Shown here: one piece after another, positions 29,125 through 62,515 of the stretch
How the letters are laid out: each line of letters begins with the position of its first letter
How positions within the stretch are numbered: the stretch's first letter is position 1
Source: Acanthochromis polyacanthus
Lineage: Eukaryota; Chordata; Actinopteri; Pomacentridae
NCBI RefSeq assembly: GCF_021347895.1
Contig: NC_067129.1
Coordinates: forward strand, 32,339,690 to 32,403,689
Reading direction: 5' to 3'
Length of the DNA: 64,000 nucleotides
The notes under the pieces: generated by a model
The model's database searches: none
Seen by the model: the letters and a program-made list of their open reading frames with translations, nothing else
What the model was told of the DNA's origin: nothing
Translations under genes and position numbers: made by a program

Positions 29125-29194
29125 GCAGCAGCTCCTTTATTTCAAACTACCAATTAGATACTTATAGACATTATAGCGTCAGCAGCTCCTCCTC

Positions 29195-29318
29195 CTGCCA
29201 TCAGGTAGAGCTGATGTTTCCTCTTCATCAGGTAGACCTGATGTTTCCTCTTCATCAGGTAGACCTGATGTTTCCTCTTCATCAGGTCGACCTGATGTTT
29301 CCTCTTCATCAGGCTCCC
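29195..29318. repeat. 27 bp minisatellite with palindromic core
   Basis: Four to five units of 'tcatcaggtagacctgatg' plus tttcctct. Each unit holds the near-perfect palindrome CATCAGGTAGACCTGATG. On the minus strand it reads as PDEEETSGL repeats in a 79-codon frame that I do not regard as a gene. Confidence 0.85.
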
Positions 29319-30296
29319 TTTCCCAAACGTTAACCTTATCTCCAGCTGTAGTGTTCCCTAAAGTGGCAGTATTCACAGGACAAGCAACAGGCTTATTAAA
29401 ACACTGAAATAGTTTCATTTAGCTTTGCTTTCTTTTTCTTATTTTTTCTCCACTGACTGATGTTGGGTCATTAGAAGTTCTAGACTCATGTCCCTCTTCT
29501 TCTAAGCCAGGGGTATTCAGCTAAAATTCAGAGAGGTCCAGTCAGCAAAGGTCCAAAACATCATAATGTCTAACTTGAGTTACTGTGATATATGCTGATG
29601 TAACCTGGTAGTTTTATTAGAGTCTGCCTGTAATCAAAAACTGACCGTCAAATAAATTCTGTAAGGTTCAAAAACATTTCGACATTTATTAATAAATAAC
29701 TTATATGTAACTGTATATCTTAAAATAAAGTTCAGAACTTAAAAAAGCATGACTGAACAACCTGAATCGACTTCTATACATCTTTAACAATAATTAAATC
29801 TCATAAATGTAAACATTTGAACACTTTTACATTTTTGTCTGTCTCATATCACTCCCCTAATATCTCTGCAGCTTAATGGGAGAACTGAGCTGCTGCTTGT
29901 TCGAGCTGTTCTCAAAACATATTTTGATTATGTTCATAGTTGAGAAAGCTGCCTTACAGCTGTATGTTGAGCCAAACATGGTCAGCATGTGACCACAGTC
30001 TGTCCTCTAGAGATGTATAAGGCACAAAAGATACGACTCTCAGAGCCGATGCTTTGTAGTGAATCTGAAGAGCCGACTCCTAACGTATTTAATGGAGTAT
30101 GGAGTTTAACACTGTCCTAGCAGAAAACATGTTACTGGATCCTAGATTAAAGATGCTTGCCTTCAGTGACAACAGAGCTGTTGATGAGACACTTCAGAGA
30201 ATATGAGCAGCAGTCTGACACCTCCACCATTAGAGGACCAAGTGGAGGAGGAACCTCAAACTTCTGCTGTGTGGAGGCTCTTTGATGGAAGAGCTA

Positions 30297-31930
<1,634 letters not shown>

Positions 31931-32559
31931 TACAGGAGATGATTCAAGAGAAATCCTACAGCTGATGTGGTAATGGAGGATCATATCTAGAGGAAGCCCT
32001 CATCCAACCAGCAGACGACCCACTGAGCTGGAGCAGGACAAGGCCTCAGTCTGCCCCACCTGGTGAAGGTGATGGAGGAGAGACAACTTCTTCCATCTGA
32101 GAGAATCTTCTCAAAAACACGGCAGATATTCACTGAAAGAAGAAATGTATCAGCTCAGCCATCTGATTTTTCTGAATGTCAGCCTGCTCTGAGGACATTT
32201 ATACTGTTTGAATACTGAGTCTGGTTCTGTTCTGGTTCCGTGGGTTCATGTGCAGAGTTTTGTTCATTTATTTTTTGTGCAAAAAAGTTTGGTTGAAATA
32301 ATAAACAAAAGCAAGAATACCTGTTTTTGTAACAGAGCAAATGTACAAAATGAGTCAATTATAAGACTTCTCATAAAAACACTGAATGAAAAAGAGTTTG
32401 TCAAAACACAAACGATTCATATTTGCCTGGTAAGGCAAAAACATGAGGCTACAAAGAATAATAAATTAGGAGTCATTTGGGAGCCGAAAGAACCGGCTTT
32501 TCTTTGGAAGCAGTGCCAAAAGCTCTCTGAAAAGAGCTGAACTTCCATCACTACTGTCC

Positions 32560-32946
32560 TCTTTGTCGTTCATCTCTCAGCTGCTTTTTGAAGGCAGAGC
32601 TGCGATGCGATTCAGCGACGTCATTGGCTGAGTAGCGTCACGTGGGATGCCTGAACTCGTACATAATTGGTCTGTGCGTTTCTGAGCCGATAGACCAATG
32701 ATAAACACTGGAAAGCTGCACCGGTAAAATAGAAGCGACCTGTCAAATTTACACCCGTATAGACGGCGTCTGGGTCCGGATCCGGACCGCGGTCGGCCTT
32801 TTGTGAGCCCTGTTCTCAGCCAGACACCTTCCCCCGTCCCATACAGCTTCACCGCTTCCTGACATAGAGAAAAGTGAACGTTATGTCAAAAAAACATACT
32901 AATACATGTGTTTGAGCATTTTAAGTGGTTATATGGAAATTCGGAC
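32560..32946. other. GC-richer non-coding centre of the palindrome
   Basis: Sequence with 'ccggatccggaccgcggtcgg' and 'gcgacgtcattggctgag'. It resembles terminal or promoter regions of fish hAT elements but I cannot assign it. No open frame that looks real. Confidence 0.35.
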
Positions 32947-33779
32947 CGTATCTTTTGTGCCTTATACATCTCTAGAGGACAGACTGTGGTCACATGCTGA
33001 CCATGTTTGGCTCAGCAAACAGCTGTAAGGCAGCTTTCTCAACTATGAACATAATCAAAATATGTTTTGAGAACGGCTCAAACAAGCAGCAGCTCAGTTC
33101 TCCCATTAAGCTGCAGAGATATTAGGGGAGTGATATGAGACAGACAAAAATGTAAAAGTGTTCAAATGTTTACATTTATGAGATTTAATTATTGTTAAAG
33201 ATGTATAGAAGTCGATTCAGGTTGTTCAGTCATGCTTTTTTAAGTTCTGCATTTTGCGCGCGTGGACATGTGAGTGCACGCGCACATATATGAGAACCTG
33301 ACCTGGCTTTGGTTTATGAGGTTGGAGTATACCCACTAGAAAAAACTAGACTACACCACTGGTTATGACTGTCATTACTGTGTACACGACTTGCTTTGAT
33401 TTAGAGTTAGGGGAAGTGCAGTGGGGGCAGGCAATACAATGAAAGTCAGTCTGTCTATGAATGCCAGCGCAAGAGCTTTATTGTGATGGGCAGGAGCTTT
33501 ATTGTGCACCGGCAGGCTCCGAAGCCCCGCCCACCAATGAAACGGAATATTGAGTCGTATTTTCATTTTGGGGGTGAAAACGAAAAAACGAAAAAACGAA
33601 CCGTTTCCTGTTTGTTTTGTTTTTTTGTTCAAAACGAAAAAACGAAAAAACGAACCGTTTCCTGTTTTTTTGTTTTTTGCTCAAAACGAAAAAACGAAAA
33701 AACGGCTTGATTTTTTGTTTCTGCTTGTGTCTTTTATAGCCGGGAATCAAACGGATAAAACGTACCTTGTCCCACAAAT

Positions 33780-34560
33780 CTTAGGTTGTTCCAATTTGTG
33801 TATTTTTTTAAGCATTATGTATTTTATTCCCATCATTATAGAAGCAAGTTTTTAATTTGGTAGATTTTAAAAAAGGGAAACGACTTAAATTTGAAACATC
33901 TAACGCGAAAATTTGAGTCTAAATTACACACAATGTTTAGTCGAGGCAACATAATTATGTCAACACACCCTATCAAAATAACATTTACGCCTTAAAAGGT
34001 TCTTCTAAAGCTTTAAATTAGAATTGTAGCTTTCTACAGTGCATTTTTGTGAATACATTTTTAAAATGTGCTCCAGAAATAGCTTTTCAGAAGCTCCTGA
34101 AACGACTCACACTTCTTGTTTTTAAAAAGCATCTGTATTTCTACTTGGTGTTTGCTTTTCGTCTGACTCCAGGAAATTTTGAGCATCAAACTCTTATTTC
34201 TGTCACAAGTTGTGTCTTTTCAGCTTTGTTTTTTTTTTTTTTTTAATTGAAAATGTTCGAATCTGCGCCTGTGGGTGTAAATAACCTGAGAAAGAAAGGT
34301 GAGGTGAACTGCAGCTTCTTAAAGAAATGCGATCAAACAGACGTGTTTTTGTCCTGAGAATGAAAGATAATGAAGGACTTTAGATAAAAGCGGAATAAAC
34401 TGAGATGTAAAAGTATTCAAACTAATACAGAAACATCACAAACACAGAATAAATCTGTCAAAAAACAAACAAAAAAATGTACAGAATGAAATGTTTCAGT
34501 GCTTCTTGTTAAAGTTTATAATTAAATATAATAATTCCTGGAGTGTTTTCTATGTGGGGA
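33780..34560. other. Intergenic AT-rich stretch
   Basis: Contains a T-run at about 34230-34246 and no exon, RNA or bounded repeat that I can support. Confidence 0.4.
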
Positions 34561-34564
34561 ATCT

Positions 34565-34699
34565 GAAGATTGAGGAAAAACCGAGAGAAAACTCTGTCAG
34601 GTGAGTCAGTGAGCAGCGACAGGACGAAACCATCCAGTCAAACGCGTTTATCAGGTTCATCAGAAACCTTCCAATCACAGCAGTCGCACACTCACACAG
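34565..34699 (+). promoter_or_regulatory. Candidate 5' non-coding exon of the PLAC8-like gene
   Basis: The sequence ends with a strong donor, cacacag|gtaagagc. It precedes an acceptor-like ttaacttctgtcag (to 36264), 32 bases before the start codon at 36297. The position and the donor support a leader exon; the transcription start is not visible. Confidence 0.4.
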
Positions 34700-35732
34700 G
34701 TAAGAGCACCACCTGTCTCTTCTTCTTCTGTGGTTTTAGTCCCTTTTTGTGTTTTTATAGAAACAGGACCTGAACTTATTTACAGGTTTCAAACTCAACG
34801 GACTTTTGTTTTGTTTTGTTTTGCTTTGTTTGTTTGTTTATTTCCTGACAGTTGTTTGTTCAGGCAGCAGTGATGTTATGAAACAGTTTCCTGTAACCTC
34901 AAAGGAACATAGCTGTCATGGCTTTAATGTGTTTTCTGAGCAGCAGCTACTACCCCACTACATTGATGATAAATGTATAATTTCTGCGCATATAATATGA
35001 ATTCGCTCCAAACTCCATTCAAATATCAACTGATTTAACATCAGTTACCATGCAGATTATTATTTTATTTCCTGATGATTCACCTTCATGTCTTTTCTAA
35101 AATCTATATTCTGATTAGACTTTGTATTAGCAAAAGAAAAGCATCTTTTAATTTCTGGGCAGTCTGAACATATAATATACATTGGCACCAAACTCCATTA
35201 AAATATGGACTAATTTCACATAATTTTACATTTAGAATAATATTTTTGAATACCACTGATAAATGTCATGTTTTTTTTCATTTGGTTTTTAAGCAGCTAA
35301 TATGAATAGAATTCTATTCAAATATCTGCTGATTTTAGTTAAGTTTACATATTGAATTATTAGTTTATTACCATTTTCTGATTGGAAATTAAAATCCAAA
35401 CCAAACTCTGTGATTTTAAAAACAAAAGCAAAAAAGAAAAAGAAAAAAACTATGATGATGAATTATGTTTAGGTATTTTTCCATAGTGAATTTTCTGATC
35501 ATGAATCCACTTTTTTAAAAACAAAAACAAACATAATGATAAAGACTTTTGATTTGATTTTTTTTAATTTTCTGAGTAGCAAACATGAATCCACACCAAT
35601 CTCCATGATAATATCTGATAATTTAACGCTGGTTACGTGTTGTTTTGAGTATCTTCTATGGGATGCTACCAAAGTCCATTCAAAAGTCTGCCAATTTAAT
35701 ATCAGTTTAATGTAGAGTATACAGAATAATAT

Positions 35733-36098
35733 TCCATCCATCCATTCTCTATACACCACTTTATCCTCACTAGGGTCATGGGGGGTGCTGGAGCCTATCC
35801 AGCTGACTCGGGGGAAGGCAGGGGACACCCTGGACAGGTCACCAGTCTGTCACAGGGCTACATATACAGACAAACAATCACACTCACATTCACACCTACG
35901 GACAATTTAGAGTAACCAATTAACCTCAGCATATTTTTGGACTGTGGGAGGAAGCCGGAGTACTCGGAGAAAACCCACGCATGCTCAGGGAGAACATGCA
36001 AACTCCATGCAGAAAGATCCCAGACCCAGGCCGGGATTTGAAACGGGATCTTCTTGCTGCAAGGCAAAAGTGCTAACTACTACGCCACTGTGCAGCCC
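35733..36098 (-). repeat. SINE-like repeat, full copy, minus strand
   Basis: Reverse complement of the 17389-17739 repeat: tail 'tccatccattctctatacacc' first, head 'tacgccactgtgcagccc' last. It lies in the presumed first intron of the PLAC8-like gene. Confidence 0.8.
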
Positions 36099-36296
36099 AC
36101 AGAAGATTATTGTATTTCTATAAGCATCTGTTCTAACTGCACCAAACTCCATTTGAACATTTACAAATTTCCCCCCTTGTATTTTCTTTAATGTGTGTTC
36201 TGGCTGCTGAATATGAATCTGAACCAAACTACATTCATGTTGTCACTAATTTAACTTCTGTCAGGCTCTATTGAGTGAAGCAGCTTTAGATGGAGG

Positions 36297-37546
36297 ATGA
36301 GCTGGCCGGTGTCAGCGCAGCCTCAGGCGATGTTAGTTTCCTCCGAGGAGGCTGATTGGTCGTCTGGGATCTGTGGCTGCTGTGACGACATGAAGCAGTG
36401 TACGTAATGCACATTTCACTCATTTGCAGGAAAAAAAGTCACAGATACTACTTTTAAACAGCTGTGAAGTTACACCAAACTCCATTCAAATATTAGTCGA
36501 TTTTACGCACATCAGGGTTCCGAGTGAGTCACTCTGTTGTTGTTGTTGTTGTTGTTGTGTTTACAGGCTGCTTTGCATTCTGGTGTTGTCCGTGCTTCGC
36601 TTGTATAACCACCAGAGATTTCGGTCAGTGCCTCTGTCTCCCTCTGCTGGACATGTTCAGCTGCTGCATCCCCCCCATCACCATGTCCATGAGGGCCTCT
36701 GTACGGCATCGCTACGGCATCAGGGTAGGGACACAAAGCTGTATCCTGCTTTGTTTACAGCTCATTTGTTTGTGATTAAATTGTCTATGTTTGCTGCATT
36801 CCAAGCAGTTTGTGTTCTTGTTTGTTTGTTAGTGTTTGTGATTAAAGCACCTCCCCATGCTGCATTCAGGTTAGTTAGTTAGTTAGTTACTTAGTTTGTG
36901 TTTGTGATTAAAGCACCTCCCCATGCTGCATTCAGGTTAGTTACTTCATTCCTTAGTTGTTATTAAAACTCTTCTCTGTGCTGCATTAAGGTTAGTTAGT
37001 TAGTCAGGGCAGTTTATTTGTTTGTTTATTGTTTGTGCATTCAGTGCAGCTTGTTTGTTTATTGTTTGTGCATTCAGGACATTTTATTTGTTTGTTTATT
37101 GTCTGTGCATTCAGGGCAGCTTGTTTGTTATTGTTTGTGCATTCAGGACATTTTGTTTGTTTGTTTATTGTTTGTCCATTCAGGGCAGCTTGTTTGTTTA
37201 TTGTTTGCTGTTTGTGCATTCAGGACAGGTTGTTTGTTAGTTTATTGTTTGTTTTTGTTGCGTTCAGGATGGCTTGTTTATTGTTTGTGCGTTCAGGTCA
37301 GCTTGTTTGTTTGCTGTTTGTTTTTGTTGCATTCTGGGCTGGTTGTTTGTTTATTGTTTGTTTTTGGTGCATTCAGGGCAGGTTGTTTGTTTGTTTATTG
37401 TTGTTTTTTGGTGCATTCAGGGCTCCCTGTGCAGAGACTGTGTGTGCTCCACCTGCTGTCTGCCCTGCGTTTGGTGTCAAATGTCCACAGAAATGAAGAA
37501 GGGGAAACTTCCCACCACGCTGAGTGACATCATCGGCCGCCGATGA
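36297..37546 (+). CDS. PLAC8/cornifelin-like cysteine-rich protein
   Basis: Inferred exons: 36297-36399, 36567-36724, 37421-37546 (stop 37544-37546); the phases join exactly to give 128 residues, the usual size for the family (about 110-130). The start MSWPVSAQPQAML leads to DWSSGICGCCDDMKQC. Exon 2 gives CFAFWCCPCFAC and MRASVRHRYGIR; exon 3 gives GSLCRDCVCSTCCLPC and CQMSTEMKK. The CCxxC/CPCxxC clusters and the RxRYGI signature are those of PLAC8 domain proteins. No signal peptide. Family members are small cytoplasmic or membrane-associated proteins of immune and epithelial cells, with poorly defined biochemistry. The donor of exon 1 is gtacgt; exon 3's acceptor follows a long minisatellite. 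A poly(A) signal ATTAAA lies at 37858-37863. Fish have many PLAC8-like paralogues, so I give no symbol. Confidence 0.88.
36836..37420 (+). repeat. Intronic minisatellite built of acceptor-like units
   Basis: At least ten imperfect units of about 40-60 bp, roughly 'ttgtttgtttattgtttgtgcattcagg', fill the last intron of the PLAC8-like gene, after a shorter 'gttagttagttag' and 'gctgcattcagg' set. Each unit has a T-rich tract followed by cattcag|g, as at the real acceptor (37411-37420). All three forward frames stay open for 90-170 codons because the unit lacks stops; I do not call these genes. Confidence 0.85.
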
Positions 37547-37944
37547 CATCATCGCTCTGACATCACTGTTCCCACTCCGTCCGTCCTAACGCAGATCGAA
37601 TGTGACCGCTGTGGAGTAAAAAACAATAATCAATAGTGTTTGTGCTGCTTGTTTACATAATAATATTGTTCAGTACTTTATCTGTTTATTCTCATATTTG
37701 TCATATGTGTCTTTCCTTTTTTATTGACTTGTTTTGCACTTTTGTCTCAATATGTTCATTTTCTACTTTGAATAATTATTTAATTTATCTTACATTTATT
37801 AAGAACCAAGAAAACAAAGTCCAGCTGCTTTTTCTTAGTTGAAACCTTTAAAGAATCATTAAAGTTTATTGTTTCCTGTTAATGTGTCTGTTTTGTCTCT
37901 GTGGCCTGAGCTGACTTTTCACTCTACGAGAGATTCGGGGAAAA

Positions 37945-38500
37945 GATAAGAGATAAGATAAGATAATCCTTTATTACTCCCCATGTCCGGGGAAATTTCC
38001 CATGTTACAGCAGCATACATCTCACAGTAGAGCAACAACAGCAACAATAAACAACAATGTAATGATAATCATAATAAGAATCACAATATGTCCACTAGTG
38101 TAGGATGGAGAAAGGTGGCTTATGGAATGATGTGAAGTACGAGAGAACTGTGCAGCTTATGTGGTACGGGATTGTGTGAGTCCAGTTTTGTGTAAACATC
38201 AGCCAGTGATGCTGGTGTTATAAAGTCTTATAGCAGATGGAATGAATGACTTGCGATAGCGTTCCGTCTTGTAGGCTAGGTGTCTCAGTCTACTGCTGAA
38301 ATTGCTACTTTGAGACTTCACAGTGTCATACAGTGGGTGAGAGGGGTTGTCCATGATGGATGTGAGCTTTGCCAGCATCCTCCTCTCACCCACTTTCTCT
38401 ATGGAGTCCAGGGAACAGTCCAGCACAGAACCGGCCCTCCTCACCAGTCTGTTCAGTCTCTTTCTGTCCCTCTCAGTTCTCCCTACTCCCCAACAGACAT
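37945..38500 (-). mobile_element. LINE 3' fragment (same family as 53.3-57.7 kb)
   Basis: Starts with the reverse complement of the (cttat)n tail and 'gggaaatttcccc...ggggagtaataaagg'. It encodes on the minus strand RRAGSVLDCSLDSIEKVGE...RLYNTSITG, the C-terminal end of the LINE protein. Strongly 5'-truncated. It lies between the PLAC8-like gene and the 3' end of TIM-C. Confidence 0.85.
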
Positions 38501-39500
38501 GTTAGATCCAAAACAGCACAACAGCATGAGCTCCCCTCACAGTTTTATATGAAAATGTGAAATGTTTTCAGTCTGATTTAAAGTAGCTTTTGTGGAAGAG
38601 ACCTGTTTCCAACTTAAAATGTAAAAGTTTGATGTTTATTTTTATTCAGTTGTCTAGCAACAGTAGCTCCACCCACAAGCAGCCACAGGCCAGGCAGAGG
38701 ACCACAAAAAAAAAAAAAAAAAAAAAACGAACCCCGTTCATCCGATCTGCTTCAAACTCCACTGTGAGCTTCCTCGGTATTAAGGATTAATTAGTGGATT
38801 GTTTTTAGGCGATTATGTTCAATTAATTATTTTTTAAAAAGAAAAACAGGTGAAAACTGTAAACAATGTCCACATTTGACTGAAAATTTGACATTTTTTA
38901 TTGTATTTAAATTAACAACATTTCCATTGCTTTACATACATAAGAAATTATGTACATTAAAGACTGAAAAGGTCTTATTGTATAAAGTTTAACTGTTATT
39001 TTACACCTTTTTTGTTAAATTACAGATATCTTTTAAAATCACTGAAAAACTGTAATAATTTAAATGTTAACTGGAAAAAAATAACGGTTTAAAAAAACTG
39101 GTTAAAATAAAAAAATCATATTTGACTGCATATTTAGACTAATTTTATTAATTCAAATTCAGTTTAAAAATATGGAAACTAAAAATTGTATGTTTTTAAC
39201 TGTTATTTTACACATTTTCGTTAAATTACAGATAATATCTATTAAAATCATTGACAAATTTTATTATTTTACATGTTAACATTTTTTTTAAAAAAACAGC
39301 CAAAACCGTAAATAACATCCACATTAAAAATCTGATTTTTTATAACCTGACTCTAAAGTTACACTGTTCTTTTTTGTTTTCGCTATATTTAAATCAGCTG
39401 AAATATAATTGTTTCTGTACTAGTTGTCATTTTTTCACTGACGTATATGTATTTTATGTACAAAACCAGACAGATCACTTTCTTTATTTTTCTTGGTAAA
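38501..39500. other. Intergenic AT-rich repeats, TIM-C 3' flank
   Basis: Includes an A-run (about 38706-38728) and a decayed tandem repeat (38810-39300) related to 6690-8040, as expected from the inverted duplication. No gene seen. Confidence 0.5.
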
Positions 39501-39507
39501 TCATGGA

Positions 39508-58904
<19,397 letters not shown>

Positions 58905-59430
58905 CGACCAACTGACTTCACAGCTGCAGCAAAAATAAGAAGAAAACCACAGCTCATGTATGGGAGGTTCTGCTGAACCAAACACCAGCAGGAGGAGGAA
59001 ACTTCAACATCGTTCAGTTAGTGTTGATGTGAAACTGTGACTTGACATTTAGTGTTTCAGCATCAGGAAACCACAGAGTTATTACTGACCACAGTGAGGC
59101 CGTCATCACCAGGCAAGTTAACCCCTCATTCATTTTATGTATATTGTCCGTTGGAGACTCTTAAATTGTGTTTGAATGAGTCGGAAAGATGCTGATTTCT
59201 CAAACTGGAGGTCAAAATACGGATAAAAATATCTTGAATTGGAGTTTTGACTCAACAAAAATGGCACCACAGAAATTTCAAACAGACGACGGAGCTACAA
59301 ACACACATGATAAGTTGTTTTAGAGCCAACCAAGGCCGAAGCTCTTCTATATTTCTACCACCAGGCTCTGATTATTAGTTCTCGTCTCCTTCTGGAAGAA
59401 AAAGTTTCAGTTCCCCCCCCCCCCCCCCCT
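58905..59430 (-). promoter_or_regulatory. Presumed TIM-C promoter/5' region
   Basis: Homologous, inverted, to the TIM-B 5' region (15700-16213), including 'ccacagagttattactgaccacagtgagg'. The homology ends near a run of about 17 C at 59408-59427. An acceptor-like ctgcag lies just before the start codon on the minus strand, as in TIM-B. Confidence 0.45.
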
Positions 59431-59728
59431 TTTTAGGGGTTTTCCATGGGTCAGGGGGTTTTCTGTGCTTCAAACTCAGTTAAACAGATATTCTGAATTC
59501 CCCAGAAAAGAACACTTTACCTGGATATACAGAAAAATAGCCCAAAACACTCACAAACAGTTGCTTTATAAATAATATATTTATTAATTTAAAGTAATTC
59601 TCCTAAACAATATAATCAGTCACATACAAATATGGCATGCTCTAGTCTTTAATAGTTATTGACTCAAGTTGTGTAGGAACATATGTATTCAGATGTTTAA
59701 CAAAATAAGAAATAATCATCTCTCTTAA

Positions 59729-60642
59729 AGCTCGTGTCCGAAGTTTCCGTTTGTTTTCAATTTATGTATCATTGTTTAACAAAGCTTAAATGTGTTAGTC
59801 TAGTTCGATACTACAATATAATGTTAGTATGACGCAATATGAAAATTTATTCCTGAGCTCCGCCTTCCTCTCATAGACCCCCATGTTATTCCAAAAAGCG
59901 CTGGTCGCTGCCGACCAATCAAGTTCGAGCTTCAGCTTTGTCATGCTGTCAATCAACGGTTACGCGCACAGCAAGCAAGCCCATGCAGAGGTGGGCGAGC
60001 TACGCACTACGCAACCGCGAGCACATTTGTTTTGCTTGTGGAGGAGAGAGCATCAGGGATCAGCAACTTCCAGAAAAGTTACCAATCCCACGGCTTGTCA
60101 GGCCAAGAGACTGCAGGACATTTTTTGGCTCGGGGTGCTCGCGTCGCTCCCCGACCACGGCCTCCATAGCCCGCCTGATGGCTTCGTTTAGATGCCCGAC
60201 CTCTGGAGGAAGATGTTGGAGCGTCTGGGACATACTCTTCGTCAGAGGAGTCATGCAATTCTGAACTCTAGATAGAAATAAATAAACAATGTAACACATA
60301 TACACGCGTAAATACACTAAGTTTGATAAACAACGTCATCCAGAGGGATACACGAGTGTAATCACATATTGAAACTTTACTCGTTCGTCCTAGCAGATTC
60401 ATGTTATTTTGGTATTAGGACAAGTTAGACTCAATACAGAATTCTAACGTAATTCCTTTATTATTTACTAAATGTACTAAATGTAGAAGAGTGGAAAACA
60501 GCAAAACAGGCGAGATGCTGCAGCACTCCGGGCACTCCTCTCATGTACTCCGCGCGTGCACAAATAAAGGGGCGAAATCAGAGGGAGGGAGGGACCAACA
60601 GTGTTTTGGGAGACGCTGCGATTCAAACTCCAGACACGAGCT
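59729..60642. mobile_element. TTAA-flanked non-autonomous element (piggyBac-like)
   Basis: Inverted ends AGCTCGTGTC (59729) and GACACGAGCT (to 60642), flanked by TTAA on both sides (59725-59728, 60643-60646), the piggyBac target. 914 bp, GC-rich interior, no transposase. Open frames of about 100 codons at 59883-60317 on both strands have no recognised domain. The minus-strand frame (60317-60060) may be a remnant of an element-borne protein. Confidence 0.65.
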
Positions 60643-60819
60643 TTAAGTCTGACACTTACACCTCAGTTAGGAACAGTGAGGTAGAGTACCATTCTTCAAA
60701 ATAACCTCCCAATTATCAATTATGTAAAAATAGAAATAATGCCTCAAAATATTAAACAAAAAGAAAAAAGAGAGGTAGCCTATTCTTCAATGTTCAGTTA
60801 GCCCATTCTTCAAAATAAT

Positions 60820-61270
60820 GTGTCTAATGGCAAATGAAAAAAATATAGAAATAATGCCTCAAGTCAACAGTCCTTTTTTCCTTCTTTTTCCATTTCTTAT
60901 TAGCCACAGAGACATAAGTCCCAGCTTTGCAGACTGTACATTCTGCCTCCCATTTGACACGACCCGGACGAAAACAGGGGTACTTTTTTCGCATTTCATC
61001 AGTGAAATGACATTTGCGTTTCGGCATTTTCTTTCGGTTCGAGTGTTCTCTCGCAGTGTGCCTACCTGCCTGTCAGCCTGCGAGGAGTGAGTGAGTGTGG
61101 AGCGTTCCGGGGTTCGGCTCAAACTCCGCTTCTCAGAGCGTGTTTCCAAAGGAACCATTCAACGTGAATGATAAATACACTGGTCTGTGATGCGCTCAAG
61201 CTAGGCAAGATCAAAAACCCGGACATTGAGGACATGTCCGGGCAAAAGAGGACGTACCCTAGGTAACAAT
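60820..61270 (-). pseudogene. hAT-type transposase N-terminal remnant
   Basis: A minus-strand frame from 61027 begins MPKRKCHFTDEMRKKYP and has WEAECTVCKAG, the N-terminal zinc-finger-like region of a fish hAT-like transposase. It breaks off in AT-rich sequence. Upstream, 'cccggacatgtcctcaatgtccggg' resembles the terminal region of such elements. The rest of the transposase is absent. Confidence 0.6.
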
Positions 61271-61339
61271 GAGACAACCCTCAAAACAAGAATGAGTTTA
61301 CAGGTGAAGGCCACTGACATTTTTTTTCCTTCCTAATGT

Positions 61340-62515
61340 TTACTGACTGTTTTTCACTAGTTCTGCATTTGGCTAGGGTCAGAGTGACTTCTGGTAGCAT
61401 GAGGCGATACCTGGACCCTACAGAGGTTCCACAGACAGTCCAACTCCTCCAGGATGGCACATCAATGCCAGAAGGTTTGCTGTGTCTCCCAGCACATTAT
61501 CAACAGCATGGAGGAGATTCCAGGACAGGCAGTTAGTCTAAGAGAGCTGGACAGGACCGTAGAAGGTCCTCAACCCATCAGCAGGACAGGTATCTGCTCC
61601 TTTGTGCAAGGAGGAACAGGATGAGCACTGCAATAGCTCTACAAAATGACCTCCAGCAGACCACTGGTGTGAATGTCTCTGACCAAACAATCAGAAAGAG
61701 ATGTAATGAGAGTGGTCTGAGGGCCCAGCGTCCTCTAGTGCCCGCTGTGCTCGCTGACCGGCACCATGGAGCTCAGCTGGCATTTGCCATAGAACACAGG
61801 AATCTGCAGGTCCACCACTGGTGTCCTGTGCTTTTCACAGATGAGAGCAGGTTCACCCTGAGCACATGTGACAGACATGAAAGGGTCTGGAGAAGCCGTG
61901 GAGAACGTTATGCTGCCTGTAACATTGTTCAGCATGACTGGTTTGGTGGTGGGTCAGTGATGGTGTGGGGAGGCATATCCATGGAGGGATGCACAGACCT
62001 CTACAGGCTGGACAATGGCATTCTGACTGCCTTTAGGTATCAGGATGAAATCCTTTGACCCATTGTCAGACCCTACATTGGTGCAATGGTCTTGGATTCC
62101 TTCTGGTGCAGGACAATGGCCAGTCTTATGTGGTAAGAGAATTCATGCAGTTCCTGGAGGATGAAGGAACTGATACCATTAGCTGGCCCCCATGCTCACC
62201 TGACCTGAAGCCAATAGAACACCTTTGGAACATTGTGTTTTGTTCCATCTGACACCATCAGATTGCTCCTGAGACTGTCCAGGAGCTCAGTGATGCCCTG
62301 GTCCAGTTCTGGGAGGAGATACCCCAGGACACCATCTGTCGTCTCATTCAGAGCTTGTCCCGGCATCGTCAGTCATGCATACAAGCACATGGAGGCCATA
62401 CAAACTACTGAATACCATTTTGAGTTGCTGCCAAGGAATTTCAGAAAGATGGACTGGCCTGCCACATCAGTTTTTCACTTTGATTTTGGGGTGTCTCGAA
62501 TTTAGCCAAGAGCAC
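61340..62515 (+). pseudogene. Third Tc1-like family transposase, decayed
   Basis: The translation can be followed across several frameshifts: VQLLQDGTS (first helix-turn-helix), [35 protein letters not shown] (first Asp), [23 protein letters not shown] (second Asp), SPDLKPIEHLW (Glu; families have LNPIEHLW). Frame breaks occur near 61530-61610, at the stop at about 62057 and near 62250. The 3' terminal text 'ttttggggtgtctcgaattta' is present; the left end is not clear. Different family from the 1.6 kb copies. Confidence 0.85.

Noticed and set aside
29179..29418. 79-codon minus-strand frame with PDEEETSG repeats
   Set aside because: Comes from the 27 bp minisatellite. No splice or promoter context.
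37018..37546. Overlapping open frames of 90-169 codons rich in Phe, Val and Cys
   Set aside because: They follow a minisatellite without stop codons in all three frames and lie in the PLAC8-like intron. Only 37421-37546 in one frame has family motifs.
59883..60317. Frames of about 100 codons on both strands
   Set aside because: They lie wholly inside the TTAA-flanked element and have no recognised motif. At most a remnant of an element protein.
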